Part shown: positions 46,501-56,533 of the stretch, piece after piece
Layout of the letters: each line of letters starts with the position of its first letter
Numbering within the stretch: the first letter of the stretch is position 1
Assembly: GCA_000507305.1 (NCBI GenBank)
Contig: DF239261.1
Coordinates: 1-64,000 of the forward strand
Direction of reading: 5' to 3'
Length of the DNA stretch: 64,000 bases
From: Breviolum minutum Mf 1.05b.01
Taxonomy: Eukaryota > Sar > Dinophyceae > Suessiales > Symbiodiniaceae
Made by a program: the position numbers and the translations under genes
Notes under the pieces: generated by a model
Database searches by the model: none
The model's input: the letters and a program-made list of their open reading frames with translations, nothing else
What the model was told of the DNA's origin: nothing

Positions 46501-47432
46501 AACAATTTGCACCCCTCAACTGGTGTGAAACACATGGCTGGCTTTTCGCCAGGGACGCTTGCCACAGACACCACCACTGGACGTGTCCGGTGACCGCGAG
46601 ACATTGATGTCAGGGCGGTCGTCGCTGGACAGTGTTTGTCACAGGGATGTGGCTTGTGAGGCATGAAGTCTCCCCCAAGAGAGCCACAAAAACATCATTA
46701 CATGAGAAGATGGAGTAGTTATGGAGCACAATGTAGTAGGAGCCATGGCAAAAGGTGAATCCTAAAAAGTTTTAGTCGGCAATTTTTTTTGTCATATGAG
46801 TTTCGGGTGTGATTTTTTTGCCATCGTCGTTTGGTGGCGCAATGATGCAACCTACAGTGTTCATTTGGTGGCAGCCATAGACAGCCCGCATGGGCGAGGC
46901 TCGAGGCAGCCGGAAAGGCGACAAAACCTCGAAAAAAACCGGGTGAAGATGATGGGTGGAGACTTTTCAAACGTCACAAGCGAGGCGATCATGCCAGCAT
47001 GGCGGGCTATGCTTAATCGAGTTTTTTTTCTTGAAGAAGTGCATGAATTATTGTGGTTGATGGTTCAGAAATCACCAACAACCACCCGGGATGTAAAAAA
47101 AACATTGAAAAATGATGGGATGAAGTTACCTACCAAGTGGTGCAGGATTTCTTCCATCAACAGTATATTTCTTTTTACAAACGGAATGGAAAGGGATTCT
47201 ATGTAAAATTGGTTTTCCTTAGGACAGTCTTGGATTTAGGGTGGATGACAAGTGTATCATTCTAACATGTCTTCATCATGGTTTCTGTGATTGTTTTTCA
47301 GAATTATGGGACCATGTTTTCCTTGTTGCGGTCAATGAGACCACCCATGCTCCACCGGACGATGGGTCAAGAAACTCACAGAATTCAGTGCATCATGGGC
47401 GCGCCACGTCTAAGAGGACACTTTTTGGCTAG
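43589..47432 (+). CDS. Unrecognised multi-exon gene, phase-consistent chain
   Basis: Exons: 43589-43635 (AG|G, GA donor), 43911-44155 (ttttag|T; WVGLLEENVLSMWKIIWKA, LLAFGRHFDHLNMVAFSIQR; gtaagt at the end, though a gttcct 15-20 bp earlier fits the next phase better), 44363-44487 (AG|G, GC donor; TTLSILGENLDVAKHFLALR), 44788-44865 (gtaagt; LPKGKLEGFKITGRKD), 45170-45251 (gtgagc; FLRRILEKFWADMMRF), 45704-45806 (STIFQRNIIDFILTHCLKAI), 46553-46633 (AG|G; LDVSGDRETLMSGRSSLD), 46906-47005 (AG|G, GC donor; EDDGWRLFKRHKRGDHASMA), 47302-47432 (LWDHVFLVAVNETTHAPPDD, TAG stop). Phases join from 44363 to the stop. Middle part looks helical, the tail basic and disordered. A family K element sits between exons 44788 and 45170. 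I recognise no domain. Confidence 0.58.
44893..45005. mobile_element. MITE family K
   Basis: TACACCCTGGAAGATGAACA ... TGTTAATCTTCAGGGGTGTA. Wholly within the 304-bp intron between two strong candidate exons. Confidence 0.85.
45493..45589. mobile_element. MITE family B
   Basis: CCAATTGGATCCATGTATGG ... CCATACATGGATCTCATGGG. Confidence 0.85.
47085..47162. mobile_element. MITE family E, right half
   Basis: CACCCGGGATGTAAAAAAAAC ... GTGGTGCAGGATTTCTTCCATCAACAG followed by TA (arms as in the 21871 copy). It extends an apparent reading frame here, which is therefore doubtful. Confidence 0.6.
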
Positions 47433-47539
47433 TTCCACGAGTGAGGAAAAAATATGGAAGACACAAGTATTCAAAGGAAATTCAACAAAAAACAAAGACA
47501 GTTGGACCCTGAGCCACCCATACGACTCCTTAATCCCAC

Positions 47540-47717
47540 TCCCATAAGAAATCATTTGAAGTATGGGAACGGCTATGGGTTTGAGCTTACCGGGCGTCCC
47601 GATACCTGGACTAAGGGGTGCCTTTTTTCGTGGGGTCCCCTCAAAGTTGCGGCCCAGGGTGCCTCGGATTATGTGTCTTGGAGCCAGCCATATGGCTTCT
47701 ATTCAAGAACCACTTGA
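47540..47717 (+). CDS. Candidate exon, two frames open
   Basis: One frame encodes YGNGYGFELTGRPDTWTKGC and LKVAAQGASDYVSWSQPYGF then TGA. Another starts MGTAMGLSLPGVPIPGLRGA and also reads to a stop. GC-rich against the flanks. Unrecognised. Confidence 0.35.
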
Positions 47718-47864
47718 TCAAAGATGCAGCTATATGGCATCACATGACGCCAAATTGTGATTGACATGAGGATGCCTTCCCAAAAATCAACTCAATTCAG
47801 GTAATGCTAGTAAGATACATGTGATATCTGAATCCTTTAGCCATAGTGTGATAATAAGTGTGTG

Positions 47865-49128
47865 ATGTTCCCATCAAAAATTGATGAATTCACGGGAAGT
47901 CCACCAGCGGAAGACGGATCAACCGGGCCAGTGGATCATTTCCAAGGGGTGCCTCTGCGTGGCGTTCACTTCGCTAATGTCACCCGCGCAACGGAACTGT
48001 GACTTGTTCGTTCCGCCATCTTTTTGTCGAAAAAACGAGTCCTCAGCCTCTTGTCTATCTGTACAAGCTGCTGCTCTGATTTTCCATCAGTTCCTTGAAA
48101 CAGAACACATGAAAGACGCTTCAAGAGATGATGTTTAATGAAAACAATCCCTCATTGTGAGGTCTAAGACTCCCCAAGAAGAATATTTTTTTCAATCACT
48201 TAACCAAGAGATGTGTGGCTGTAGGTATGCAAATATCAGTCCTGAAAGCCCGCAAGACTTTGTGATCCCTTAATCATTCAACAGTTGCAGCGTAATTACT
48301 ATTCCAAAAACTCTCCCATTCCCCCATTTCCCATTAACAGCTTTCAGAGGTACCAATTCATGGTGAGAGATGAGACATTTTGGTTGAAAAGGGTTGTACC
48401 TTGATTTGCTCCCCTGGCCCTTAGCAATAGCTAAAAATTGCCGGCCCTTAGCAACCCATCATTTTTAACGTCACACGTTCCCTCCCCTCCCCTTCCCACC
48501 CCTTTTTTGTCGCACGAAACTGGGGTCCGAGAAAAACAGAAAACAAGGTCACTGCGCTTGAAGAATTGGAAGGCAGGGTAGTTCTTGGTGGCTCCTATAT
48601 GTCAGTCAAAATCCCACTTCCCGAATTCTTTGAAGAAAAAACGCCTGGATCTTTGGAAAGGGGCTTTTAAGGGCCATGGATCCGGGTGGTTCTTTGGGTT
48701 GATGGGAAAAAGTGCTTCGCGGAAACATCGGAAACATCTTGGATCTATTTAGAAAAAAACGGTCTTTGGCCCATGGTGAGGCCAAAATCATACATCTCCA
48801 TCTAATATCATCTAATTACCTAAATGATTCTAGATCTAATCGATCCAAGCTGTTTGAAACTGAGAGAACATTCCTGCAAATTCATAGTGGTGGGGTTCAT
48901 CACCATGCGATCAACTGTGCTTTAGAACCTCCCTTGAGGTTCTCCATACTTATTGAGCGCCGATGGCAAGGGATCCGTCTCCTGTTGGGACGTGTCGTTC
49001 CTGAGCCGCAACCGGGGGGAGGCCATGGGAGGAGCCAATGCCTAGGACGGATGGCTCGATTTTGCCTGGTTGCGGTGCATCAGGTCACACCCAAAACAAC
49101 GGGCTTATCATCTGAGTTGTCGTTTCAG
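47865..49128 (+). CDS. Unrecognised gene, start exon and following exons
   Basis: 47865-47998: ATG start, MFPSKIDEFTGSPPAEDGST and QGVPLRGVHFANVTRATEL, donor gtgact. 48532 to about 48662: joins in phase, ENKVTALEELEGRVVLGGSY and MSVKIPLPEFFEEK (short coiled-coil-like start), GC donor. 48712-49128: open block with HAINCALEPPLRFSILIERR, RWQGIRLLLGRVVPEPQPGG and CLGRMARFCLVAVHQ, ending CAG|gtgtaa exactly where a family K element begins. The left border of the last block is not fixed (an AG stands at 48863-48864). No family recognised. Confidence 0.45.
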
Positions 49129-49243
49129 GTGTAAACCCCAGATGATCAACGGCTGGAACCTAAAACTCATCCCTTTGAAAAGGAAAACCATCTGAACCAA
49201 ACCTCCATTTTTTTGTTCCATGCTAATTTTCCAGGGAGTAAAG
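49129..49243. mobile_element. MITE family K abutting an exon
   Basis: GTGTAAACCCCAGATGATCA ... CATGCTAATTTTCCAGGGAG. The first two bases of the element are the GT of the candidate donor that ends the 48712-49128 block. Confidence 0.75.
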
Positions 49244-49409
49244 CCTTGAAAAAACAACATGTCTTGCAGATCATGGTGCTCTACCCATTCCCCACCTCTC
49301 CCCTCAAAAAGAATCATGGAACCGTGAAACGCACCTACACATATATCTATAACCAAACTATCAATTTCAAACCAAAGGAGAAGCATCTGTGAAAAATTCC
49401 ATACCATCA

Positions 49410-49579
49410 CTGGGTGGTGGTTTCAAATATTACTTTTTATTTTTTTCGTTGCGAACTGACTCAGCGGGCCGGCAGTTGTGTGTGTGGAAAATATTTTATT
49501 TTCACCCCTACTTGGGGAAGATGAACCCATTTTGACTCATATTTTTCCAAAGGGGTTGAAACTTCAACCCACCAAGCAG
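49410..49579. mobile_element. MITE family A carrying an insertion
   Basis: CTGGGTGGTGGTTTCAAATA ... ACCCACCAAGCAG. Between TTTTTATTTTTTTCG and AAATATTTTATTTTCACCCC about 55 bp are inserted, and the left-arm segment AAATATT..TTTTAT is present on both sides. Confidence 0.75.
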
Positions 49580-49939
49580 AATCACTTTTTTTTGGGGGGG
49601 TGAAATATTGGTGGATTCCATGTTTGCGTGGCCTTCCTGAGGCCTCATCTTCGTAGCAACGATCCCTTGCTCTCCTTCGATGCTCATGAGCGGAAAATCT
49701 CCCAGGTGGGCCACTGCTAGGGGGGCATACTGAAAAAGCATCCCGTAGCAGTGGGTATAATCCATTCATTGTTATGAAAGGAATCCGAACTTAACCTTCA
49801 TGATATAGTTGATATAGTTGTGAACCAGTGTTTTTTGGCAGGACCTAAGAGTATAGTTAATGTCGAGATCAAAAAACAACGGTTCCATGTGGCCTGTTTT
49901 GATTTTCTTATCGAATCTTTGAGTGTGTCATGTAAGATA

Positions 49940-50036
49940 TACTCTCCCTAAAACCAACATAACTTCCGGAAAATAGGTCTTACCAAAAAGGGGTCCAACC
50001 ATCTATTTTCAGCTGCTATGTTAGTTTTCGTGAGGC
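49940..50036. mobile_element. MITE family C
   Basis: ACTCTCCCTAAAACCAACAT ... TGCTATGTTAGTTTTCGTGAGG. Confidence 0.78.
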
Positions 50037-50751
50037 AATTGATGTTTGTTTCTTTACATAGATATGACTTGCTATAGCAAAAGAAGTTTTGCAAGTTTCT
50101 CAAAATCGTCCTGTAGGAAACAAATTTGGACACATCCGGATTTTTGTGTGAAAAGAGATGATAAAATTGGGGGATAGCCATATATAATAGCCATGTCTTT
50201 ATTTAAGTAATTCTTCCGACACTGGAGAAAAACTTGTCCATGCTTCGGGGCACGTGCCTCACCTCACATCTCCCAAAAGCACCTCTCCTCCCGCTGCTGG
50301 TGGCGAACATCCATCGTTTCCGCCTGTGGGAAACGCATGGTTCCCGCCAGGCTAAATGGAGACAAAGTCTGATCAATGGCTAGTCAACATACCCCAAGGT
50401 ACCCCCAGAAATAAGGCCGAAAAATGGGGTCTTGGGCACGCCTTTCGGGCTAAGGTTGCCATGAGCAAATTGAGAAATTCATTTTTGGGATTTTTAGGAC
50501 AAATCGCGGCTTCAATCTAGACATTAGTTTTGGACATTCTTGGTGTGTGCCAAGCACCAACCCAAAAAATATTCCCCGCAAAAGAGCACCCGAACACTTC
50601 AAAGGTTTCAACCAACAAAAACGGGGTTCGATGCCAACCAGAGAATCATGGAATCCACCAAAGGACCAAAGACACAACACAACTTCAGTGAACATCTCAT
50701 GTTTACTTCCCAGCGTTTTTTTTTTTGGCAAGTGGTCCAGTTATTTCCTTT

Positions 50752-50854
50752 CCCATAGGATCCATGAAAAAAATGTATATTTACCTACATTTTTCACTGA
50801 AACTTATGGAAAAAATGTAGGTAAATCCATCCAATTTTTGACCCATGGATGGGG
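50752..50854. mobile_element. MITE family B
   Basis: CCCATAGGATCCATG ... TTTACCTACATTTTTC ... GAAAAAATGTAGGTAAA ... CCCATGGATGGGG. Confidence 0.82.
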
Positions 50855-51037
50855 ACCCATTGGAGGTCTTGCAGTTGAGAAGTCCGCGCCTTCCACAAGT
50901 TTTGGAGGACCTTGGTGGCCAGGGTTGGAGTTAGTTTTTTTTTGTTCAGCTGAAAGACGCAGATGTTTCCCCCCCCCCCCGAAAACTAACATGACCATGG
51001 AAACATACATTTTTTTTTAACAGGAGATACTGGAGAT

Positions 51038-51144
51038 ACCGTCCCCCAAAACTAACAGCTCGCCCCTGAAAGTGGATGGTTGGAATACTACATTCCTTTT
51101 GGGAAACCCTATTTTCAGGTGCTATGTTCGTTTCCGGGAGGGTA
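51038..51144. mobile_element. MITE family C
   Basis: ACCGTCCCCCAAAACTAACA ... CTATGTTCGTTTCCGGGAGGGTA. A half copy (CGAAAACTAACATGACC) lies just before it. Confidence 0.82.
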
Positions 51145-51368
51145 CATCTTCAAATGGTTGAGTTTTCCATTTTCATGTTAGTTTTCCATGGTGATCATTT
51201 TGCACAGCACCTTTGCGCAGTGTTTTTGTGTTTTTTTGGGATAAAAGTCTATCTTGCTGGAAAGAGGCAGTCTTGAGATATACGTATATAACATTCAAAT
51301 TATATTTCCATGTGAGTCTCCCCTCTCCAACCTCCTATCCAAGCAGCAACTTCACTACTCTACTACTG

Positions 51369-51483
51369 ACACCCCTGAAAACTAACACATGTCACCTAAA
51401 GAAGGGATCATTTCAATAGGGAATACACCTGAACCAACCATTGATTTTCAGGGGACATTCGTTCGTTTTCCAGGGAGACTTAG
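51369..51483. mobile_element. MITE family C
   Basis: ACACCCCTGAAAACTAACAC ... TTCGTTCGTTTTCCAGGGAGA. Confidence 0.65.
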
Positions 51484-51603
51484 TACTTGCACCTGAGTAA
51501 AGCCACTTTGAACAAAAATCATCCAGGAAGCATTGTGGAACAAGACGCCTCTCAGTTTGCAATTATGAGTCGCTGCCGACGTTGATGAAAGCTGTGATAG
51601 TTG

Positions 51604-51742
51604 CAAGGTGGGCCCCCGAGCCGATAATTATAAATGGAGATATTTTATATCTATACATGGCCTTATTTAAATGGGTAACTGGGGTTACAACCCCAATCAG
51701 TGGAGTTACAACCCAATATATAACTGGTAGGGGCCCACCTTG
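51604..51742. mobile_element. MITE family F, well preserved
   Basis: GCAAGGTGGGCCCCCGAG ... CTGGTAGGGGCCCACCTTG, with AATGGGTAACTGGGGTTACA in the core. Confidence 0.92.
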
Positions 51743-51879
51743 TAGTTTTAATTAGTTTTATATAGCGTGGTATATTTAGTATGTTTGGTGGTGACTGTTA
51801 CTGAGCGGGGTGGTTAAACATCCATGTTGATTTTTTTTGGGGTGTTTCCATCATCAGCTCATGGTAAATTTGTGGTTTG

Positions 51880-51992
51880 GGGCCCGGTGGTTTAGGATTC
51901 GAACCGGGGTGCCCCTAAGTAACAATCCCTTTCAGAAGGGAATCCCAGGAATCCAACGCACCAACCCAAACCACCAATTAACCATCGGTTGA
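51880..51992. mobile_element. Family M element
   Basis: GGTTTGGGGCCCGGTGGTTT, GTGCCCCTAAGTAACAATCC and CCAACCCAAACCACCAATTA are the inverse of the copy at 63424. Confidence 0.7.
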
Positions 51993-52146
51993 TATATACC
52001 CCATAGGATTTTAGAAACTCTTGGAAAATCACAGGAATATTGCCCATATAAGAGCTTGCCCATATAAACTCATAGCTGAAATCATAGCTTAACCATGTTT
52101 TTTTTTGGATGATTTTTTGGTGGCGTTGCCATCATTTTGTTCCCAG

Positions 52147-53296
52147 CACGGTCCATCTCCTGGCTGAGGTCCGCCGCCGGGGTGCCTGGCTTTCGGGCAC
52201 TTCGAGAAGCCGGGTGAAGGGGGTAGCGGGGTGCGCTGTAGGTAGCTGTGTCCTCCCCAAAACTAGCAATAGCTACCCGAAAATAGGGAATTTTTGGGAC
52301 CCGGGACCCCCCAATATATAGGGACCCTTCATGGCCATATCTGCTTCCCATACTTCAAGAATCTGTTGTCAGGGTCCTTGGAATTTGCCTTTGAGAAAAT
52401 CGATGGTTGGAAGACGATCGTTTCCTTTTGGGGTGGCATTTTGTGAGGTGCGAGCGGTTCGTTTCATGGAGGGTACCATTTAGATGCGTTAGTTGGACAT
52501 CTCCAAATTCAAGAGCTTTAAACTCTAAGGAACAAATGCTTGAAGTACTCACTCAGCCAAGTGGGCTTAGGCTATTTAAAACTCTTGGACATGACATATC
52601 GAACCATTCTGTAGACCTGAAATATCTAGCAAGTCTCGCCGGAAACATAAATGTTTACATAATCATCCATTTAAGTTCAACAGATTCCTTTCTGCAATCT
52701 TCCGTGAAACCTGCAGGCTTTTTGTTTTAGTATATACCTTCAACAAAAACCCTAGGGTGAAAAAAGGCGTTGGGCTTGCCATTGCGCATTTACGGCAGTG
52801 GGACCCTTTGCTGAGGCCGCGGCAGCTACAGCAACTGGAGGAACCGAGGTGCCAAGTGAGACTGAAACTCCTGGGAATCTAAGGGGCCCAACGGCATTGC
52901 CACACACACACACACGCAGACACACCCAGGAAGTAAGGCCTTTTTTAAAGAATTTATTAAGGGATTCTTTTCTGGGGGTGGTGGCATTGGGGGGGTGCCC
53001 TTAGATTTGCATGATAGACTGAAGTTGTTGGCGAGATCGAAAAGAAAACTGATCGAACTGATACGAAACGTTGTTGAAATTTGATATAGCTATATCTAAG
53101 TCTGGTAAAAAATTGAACATTTCAAATTTATGGCTATCTTTGGTGGTATCTACGTACATTACTTTCCAGGAGTGTGGTGTACACCCGGCAAAATGAGGAT
53201 GGTGTCCATGTGGTCGTTGTGGTCTTTGTTTTCGTGATGCAGGAGATGTCAGAATTCAATTTTTGCAAAGCCTGTTTTTTTGAGCTACAACCATGA
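52147..53296 (+). CDS. Unrecognised gene, three candidate exons with terminal stop
   Basis: 52147-52241 (donor gtagct; TVHLLAEVRRRGAWLSGTSR), 52799-52855 (GCAG|TGG, donor gtgaga; WDPLLRPRQLQQLEEPRCQ), 53170-53296 (tttccag|G; SVVYTRQNEDGVHVVVVVFV and MQEMSEFNFCKACFFELQP, TGA stop). The first exon ends in phase 1 and the second starts in phase 0, so at least one exon is missing between them. The valine-rich stretch could be a beta strand or membrane segment. Unrecognised. Confidence 0.42.
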
Positions 53297-53322
53297 TGTG
53301 AAAACTCGCGGTCATAAATTCT

Positions 53323-53419
53323 CCATAGCATCCATGTTTGGTATATATTTATCTACATTTGGTTGATCTTTATGGGAAATGTAGGTATCTACATTTGCCG
53401 TACTTGGATGCAACATGGG
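53323..53419. mobile_element. MITE family B
   Basis: CCATAGCATCCATGTTTGGT ... GCCGTACTTGGATGCAACATGGG. It begins 27 bp after the preceding stop codon. Confidence 0.78.
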
Positions 53420-53685
53420 TTCCGATAGGTGGCCTTAGAAGAGATGACGCATCGTGGGTCAATATGTTGTACCTTCATCCAGAAAATACAGATGGGATTT
53501 CACCACGAGACATTTTTCCTTCCCAAAAAGTCCAATATCAGGGAGACCATGTCTTTTTTTTTTATGTTGGTGCAAGAATCAATCCCACAAATAACTTTCT
53601 TTTGGGTGGGTTACCTCTACCAAAAATGAGGGGCAAATAGACTTGACTGATCAAATGAACACAAAACGTGCTCGCCTCTTCTTTT

Positions 53686-53795
53686 ACCCTCACTGAAACT
53701 AACATAGCCCTTGAAAATAGATCCCTGGAAAAGGAGATTCCTATTGGAAACCACCATTTTCAGAGGCGAGCTGTCAGTTTTAGGGTCCCAGGGTA
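53686..53795. mobile_element. MITE family C
   Basis: ACCCTCACTGAAACTAACAT ... GAGCTGTCAGTTTTAGGGTC. Confidence 0.75.
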
Positions 53796-54565
53796 ACCGT
53801 TACTGCCAGGTCAGTCCTAAGAGCACCAAGAATAAGATTCCAGTGCAGGCCCGGAGATGTGAGCAATGAAAAACTTAGTATCATACTAAATGGCTTGAGC
53901 TTTTGATTGAGACTTTTCTGACTTTGTTTCTGAAGAGAGAGAGAGAGGTTCCGGTAAATCTTAGTAATCTTTGATCACCCATCCTTCATTTCGATCATCA
54001 CTGGCCTTTTTGGGCATTTAAATTTATTGTTCTCCGTGAATATGATATTTATCTTTGTTTGCATATTGAGTATACGTGTATCAGTTGCTGTTTGAGTAAA
54101 GGCTGTGGCTATTACGTAACATGCTATTTGTTGCATCATGTCCCGTACCTCTCGCTTGAACAAGTCAAACAGCATGTACATACATGATCATACATGATGT
54201 GAAAGCTACCCATGCAATCAGTCAAAATGTTTATAGTATACATGTGTTGTTTTTACTGCATGGGCCTCATTCTGAGTCCACTCATGGCAAATATACGGAC
54301 ATGAACCATTAGAGAACATGCATACATCCATTTTCACAGGCATGCGGATATGTATATTGATTATTAATTCTTTGAGGTCAAGACCTGCTGAGTTCAAACG
54401 ATCTAGCATTGTTATGTGTTTGGTTCATGTTCATGCTTTTATATGTATATATATTTAGAATTACATATATATATATATGATTTGTTTCTTTATGCGCATA
54501 AACATTCAAATATTTTTTTAAATACAGATTCACATCTCATGGTTTTGTTTTGGAACATGTGCCAG

Positions 54566-54958
54566 GCAAAATCCACATGGCGTCAGCTGCAGGGAATCCC
54601 ATCGGGGATCAAGAGGGGCCCAGAGGGGTTGAGGATGATTGATTTGATTCATGGATTGATTTGATTTGATTTGATTTTGTTTATGTTTTATCTTGCTTTG
54701 TTTTGGATTTTTTGATTGGTTGATAAACCACCATGATACCATGATTAATGATCCAGGGTTGTTTTGTGGTTCTGGTTTGAACGAGAAAGCTGATGCTGAT
54801 GTTCTTCATCCAAGGCTGACCGAGAAAACCAAGAAAACTTCCTGGTGGAGTGGGATACCGCTGGGGATCCCCAGCTGAGCAAAAAAAACAAACGACAAAC
54901 GACACAAGGATTGAGGATTTTACCTCGCAAGTCAGGAGAGAAGAATAAGATTTTATAG
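54566..54958 (+). CDS. Candidate terminal exons of an unrecognised gene
   Basis: 54566 onward: AG|G, KIHMASAAGNPIGDQEGPRG then VEDD and TGA if unspliced. 54815-54958: AG|G, ENFLVEWDTAGDPQLSKKNK, RQTTQGLRILPRKSGEKNK, TAG stop. The second has a long clean frame and a basic tail. TTGATT repeats (about 54649-54680) lie between. How the two connect is not settled. Confidence 0.42.
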
Positions 54959-55560
54959 CCTTTGTCGAATCCGCCCGTTGGTTTCTGTTCTTCTTTTTCC
55001 CCGCTTTGTCCTGTGCTTGTTTGTTTTGTGATCGGAAATGCGGCCATCATGTTGTATATACCACAGCTGACAGAAGGGCGACCCCGGACAACGAACTTTG
55101 TTGAGCCATGCAGCCATCAGATCAGAAAAAAATAAAACAAAGGCATTGGTACAGTAATGCATGATCAAGTCTTTTTTGTTGTGTGTGTGTGTGTTTCGTG
55201 TTTCTGATCAACACCTTTCTTCCACATCCTTCATGGCCCTATACCGACTACCCCCACCAGAAATAAGGGTCTGTCATTAAGGGTTAGCCATCAGGGTCAC
55301 AAGGCTAGCTTTTCACCCCTGGGTTTTTTTGGCGAGGCCGAGGCCAAGGCCTGATATCTTCAGCCCACCTGTAAGGTCATGCAGATCGTGTTGCTGCTGT
55401 TGCTGCAACAAGGGCAATCTTCCTGTGGTTCATGGTGGGCCTCCACGGAGTCATTGGTTGATTGCTACTGGATCAGAGGCGTGATTTTTTTTTCACCGGA
55501 AATCTTGAAGTCAACAAGTGGTGGTTAGTGGAGGTAGAAAAACTGCTGGAGTTTTGTGGG

Positions 55561-55594
55561 GTGATGATGAAGATGATGAAGATGATGATGATGG

Positions 55595-55626
<32 letters not shown>
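55561..55626. repeat. (GAT)n microsatellite
   Basis: GATGAA/GAT/GGT interrupted run then GAT units. Confidence 0.9.
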
Positions 55627-55778
55627 TTGTGGTGTTGGGAAGTGTTTTTTTGTTTGATGTGGATGTATATTCTATATACTGTTTTTTGCTAAAGACTCCC
55701 CATGGCTGGGGATTTGGGAAGGAGGGGCTTATGATTTAGCAGGAATCATATGTATAGTTGTTGGAAGAGACTCTATCG

Positions 55779-55880
55779 TTATGGCTAGTTAAAGTACCCC
55801 CTCCACATGGCCGGCTATTAAACCCTTAATTTCTGCGGGGGAGGGGTACGTTAGGAGGGGTTGGTTGACCAGCCATGATA
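55779..55880. mobile_element. MITE family I
   Basis: TTATGGCTAGTTAAAGTACC ... GGTTGGTTGACCAGCCATGA, inverted. Confidence 0.78.
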
Positions 55881-55924
55881 TCAAAGTTCAAGAACATCAA
55901 GTGAGCAGTGATCAGTTCGCCCTG

Positions 55925-56060
55925 GTTGGTTGGGTTATATAGGGGATGAAATCCTACCCAGTCATGTAGAGAGAACATAATAAGCCAATATAAGGATTCC
56001 CGTTGACCAACTAGCACAATGGAATGTCACCACGGTTTTGATCGCTGCTTGAGTTTTTTT
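55925..56060. mobile_element. Family H element
   Basis: GGTTGGGTTATATAGGGGATG, AATATAAGGATTCCCGTTGACC and GGAATGTCACCACGGTTTTGA. Confidence 0.65.
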
Positions 56061-56240
56061 TGTAATGATCCATGGATTCAGGATTCCTAGGGTAAACAGA
56101 ACTATGGTGTTTCTTATAGGTTCTTCACTGGTTCTAACGACCTACACCACTTGAAAACTAACAAGGATACCTAGAAGGATGACTTGACAAAAGACTCAAT
56201 GTTAAATATTTAGAACCAGTTCTTGGCATTTATACTACTA

Positions 56241-56335
56241 TACCCCCCAAAATGAGCAGCGCCCCTGACAATAGGACGAAATTTCATCTCCCAACCACCA
56301 ATTTTCAGGGAGAACTGTCAGTTTTCCGGGAGGGT
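56241..56335. mobile_element. MITE family C
   Basis: TACCCCCCAAAATGAGCAGC ... AACTGTCAGTTTTCCGGGAGGG. Confidence 0.75.
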
Positions 56336-56533
56336 CGTTTTCTATTTTTTTACTGATTTCAACCCATTTCATTTTGAAACATGTCAATATTGTAGTGTAG
56401 TGACTGTCACTTTTATCATAAATGGCTGTTTTATATGGTAGATGTAGGTAAATATACCAAGCATAATCGATATATGGGATGTAAATTTCTGTGGTGTACC
56501 ACCAACACGGACCTACTTTGGCGTGGCTTTCAG

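Larger units (their letters stand above)
49244..52146. other. Mainly repeats, one weak exon
   Basis: Family A (49410), C (49940, 51038, 51369), B (50752), F (51604) and M (51880) elements fill most of it. A possible exon at about 49622-49705 (RPHLRSNDPLLSFDAHERKI before gtgggc) lacks a nearby acceptor, and its reverse strand is also open. Confidence 0.5.

Noticed and set aside
46796-47206. 136-codon open frame as one exon
   Set aside because: Its right third is a family E element and its left part is better explained by the 46906-47005 exon in another frame that joins neighbours in phase.
51885-51905. tRNA-like T-arm (GGTTCGAATCC in reverse) near GGGGCACCCC
   Set aside because: The related family M copy at 63424 lacks it, no cloverleaf can be drawn around it, and it sits inside a repeat.
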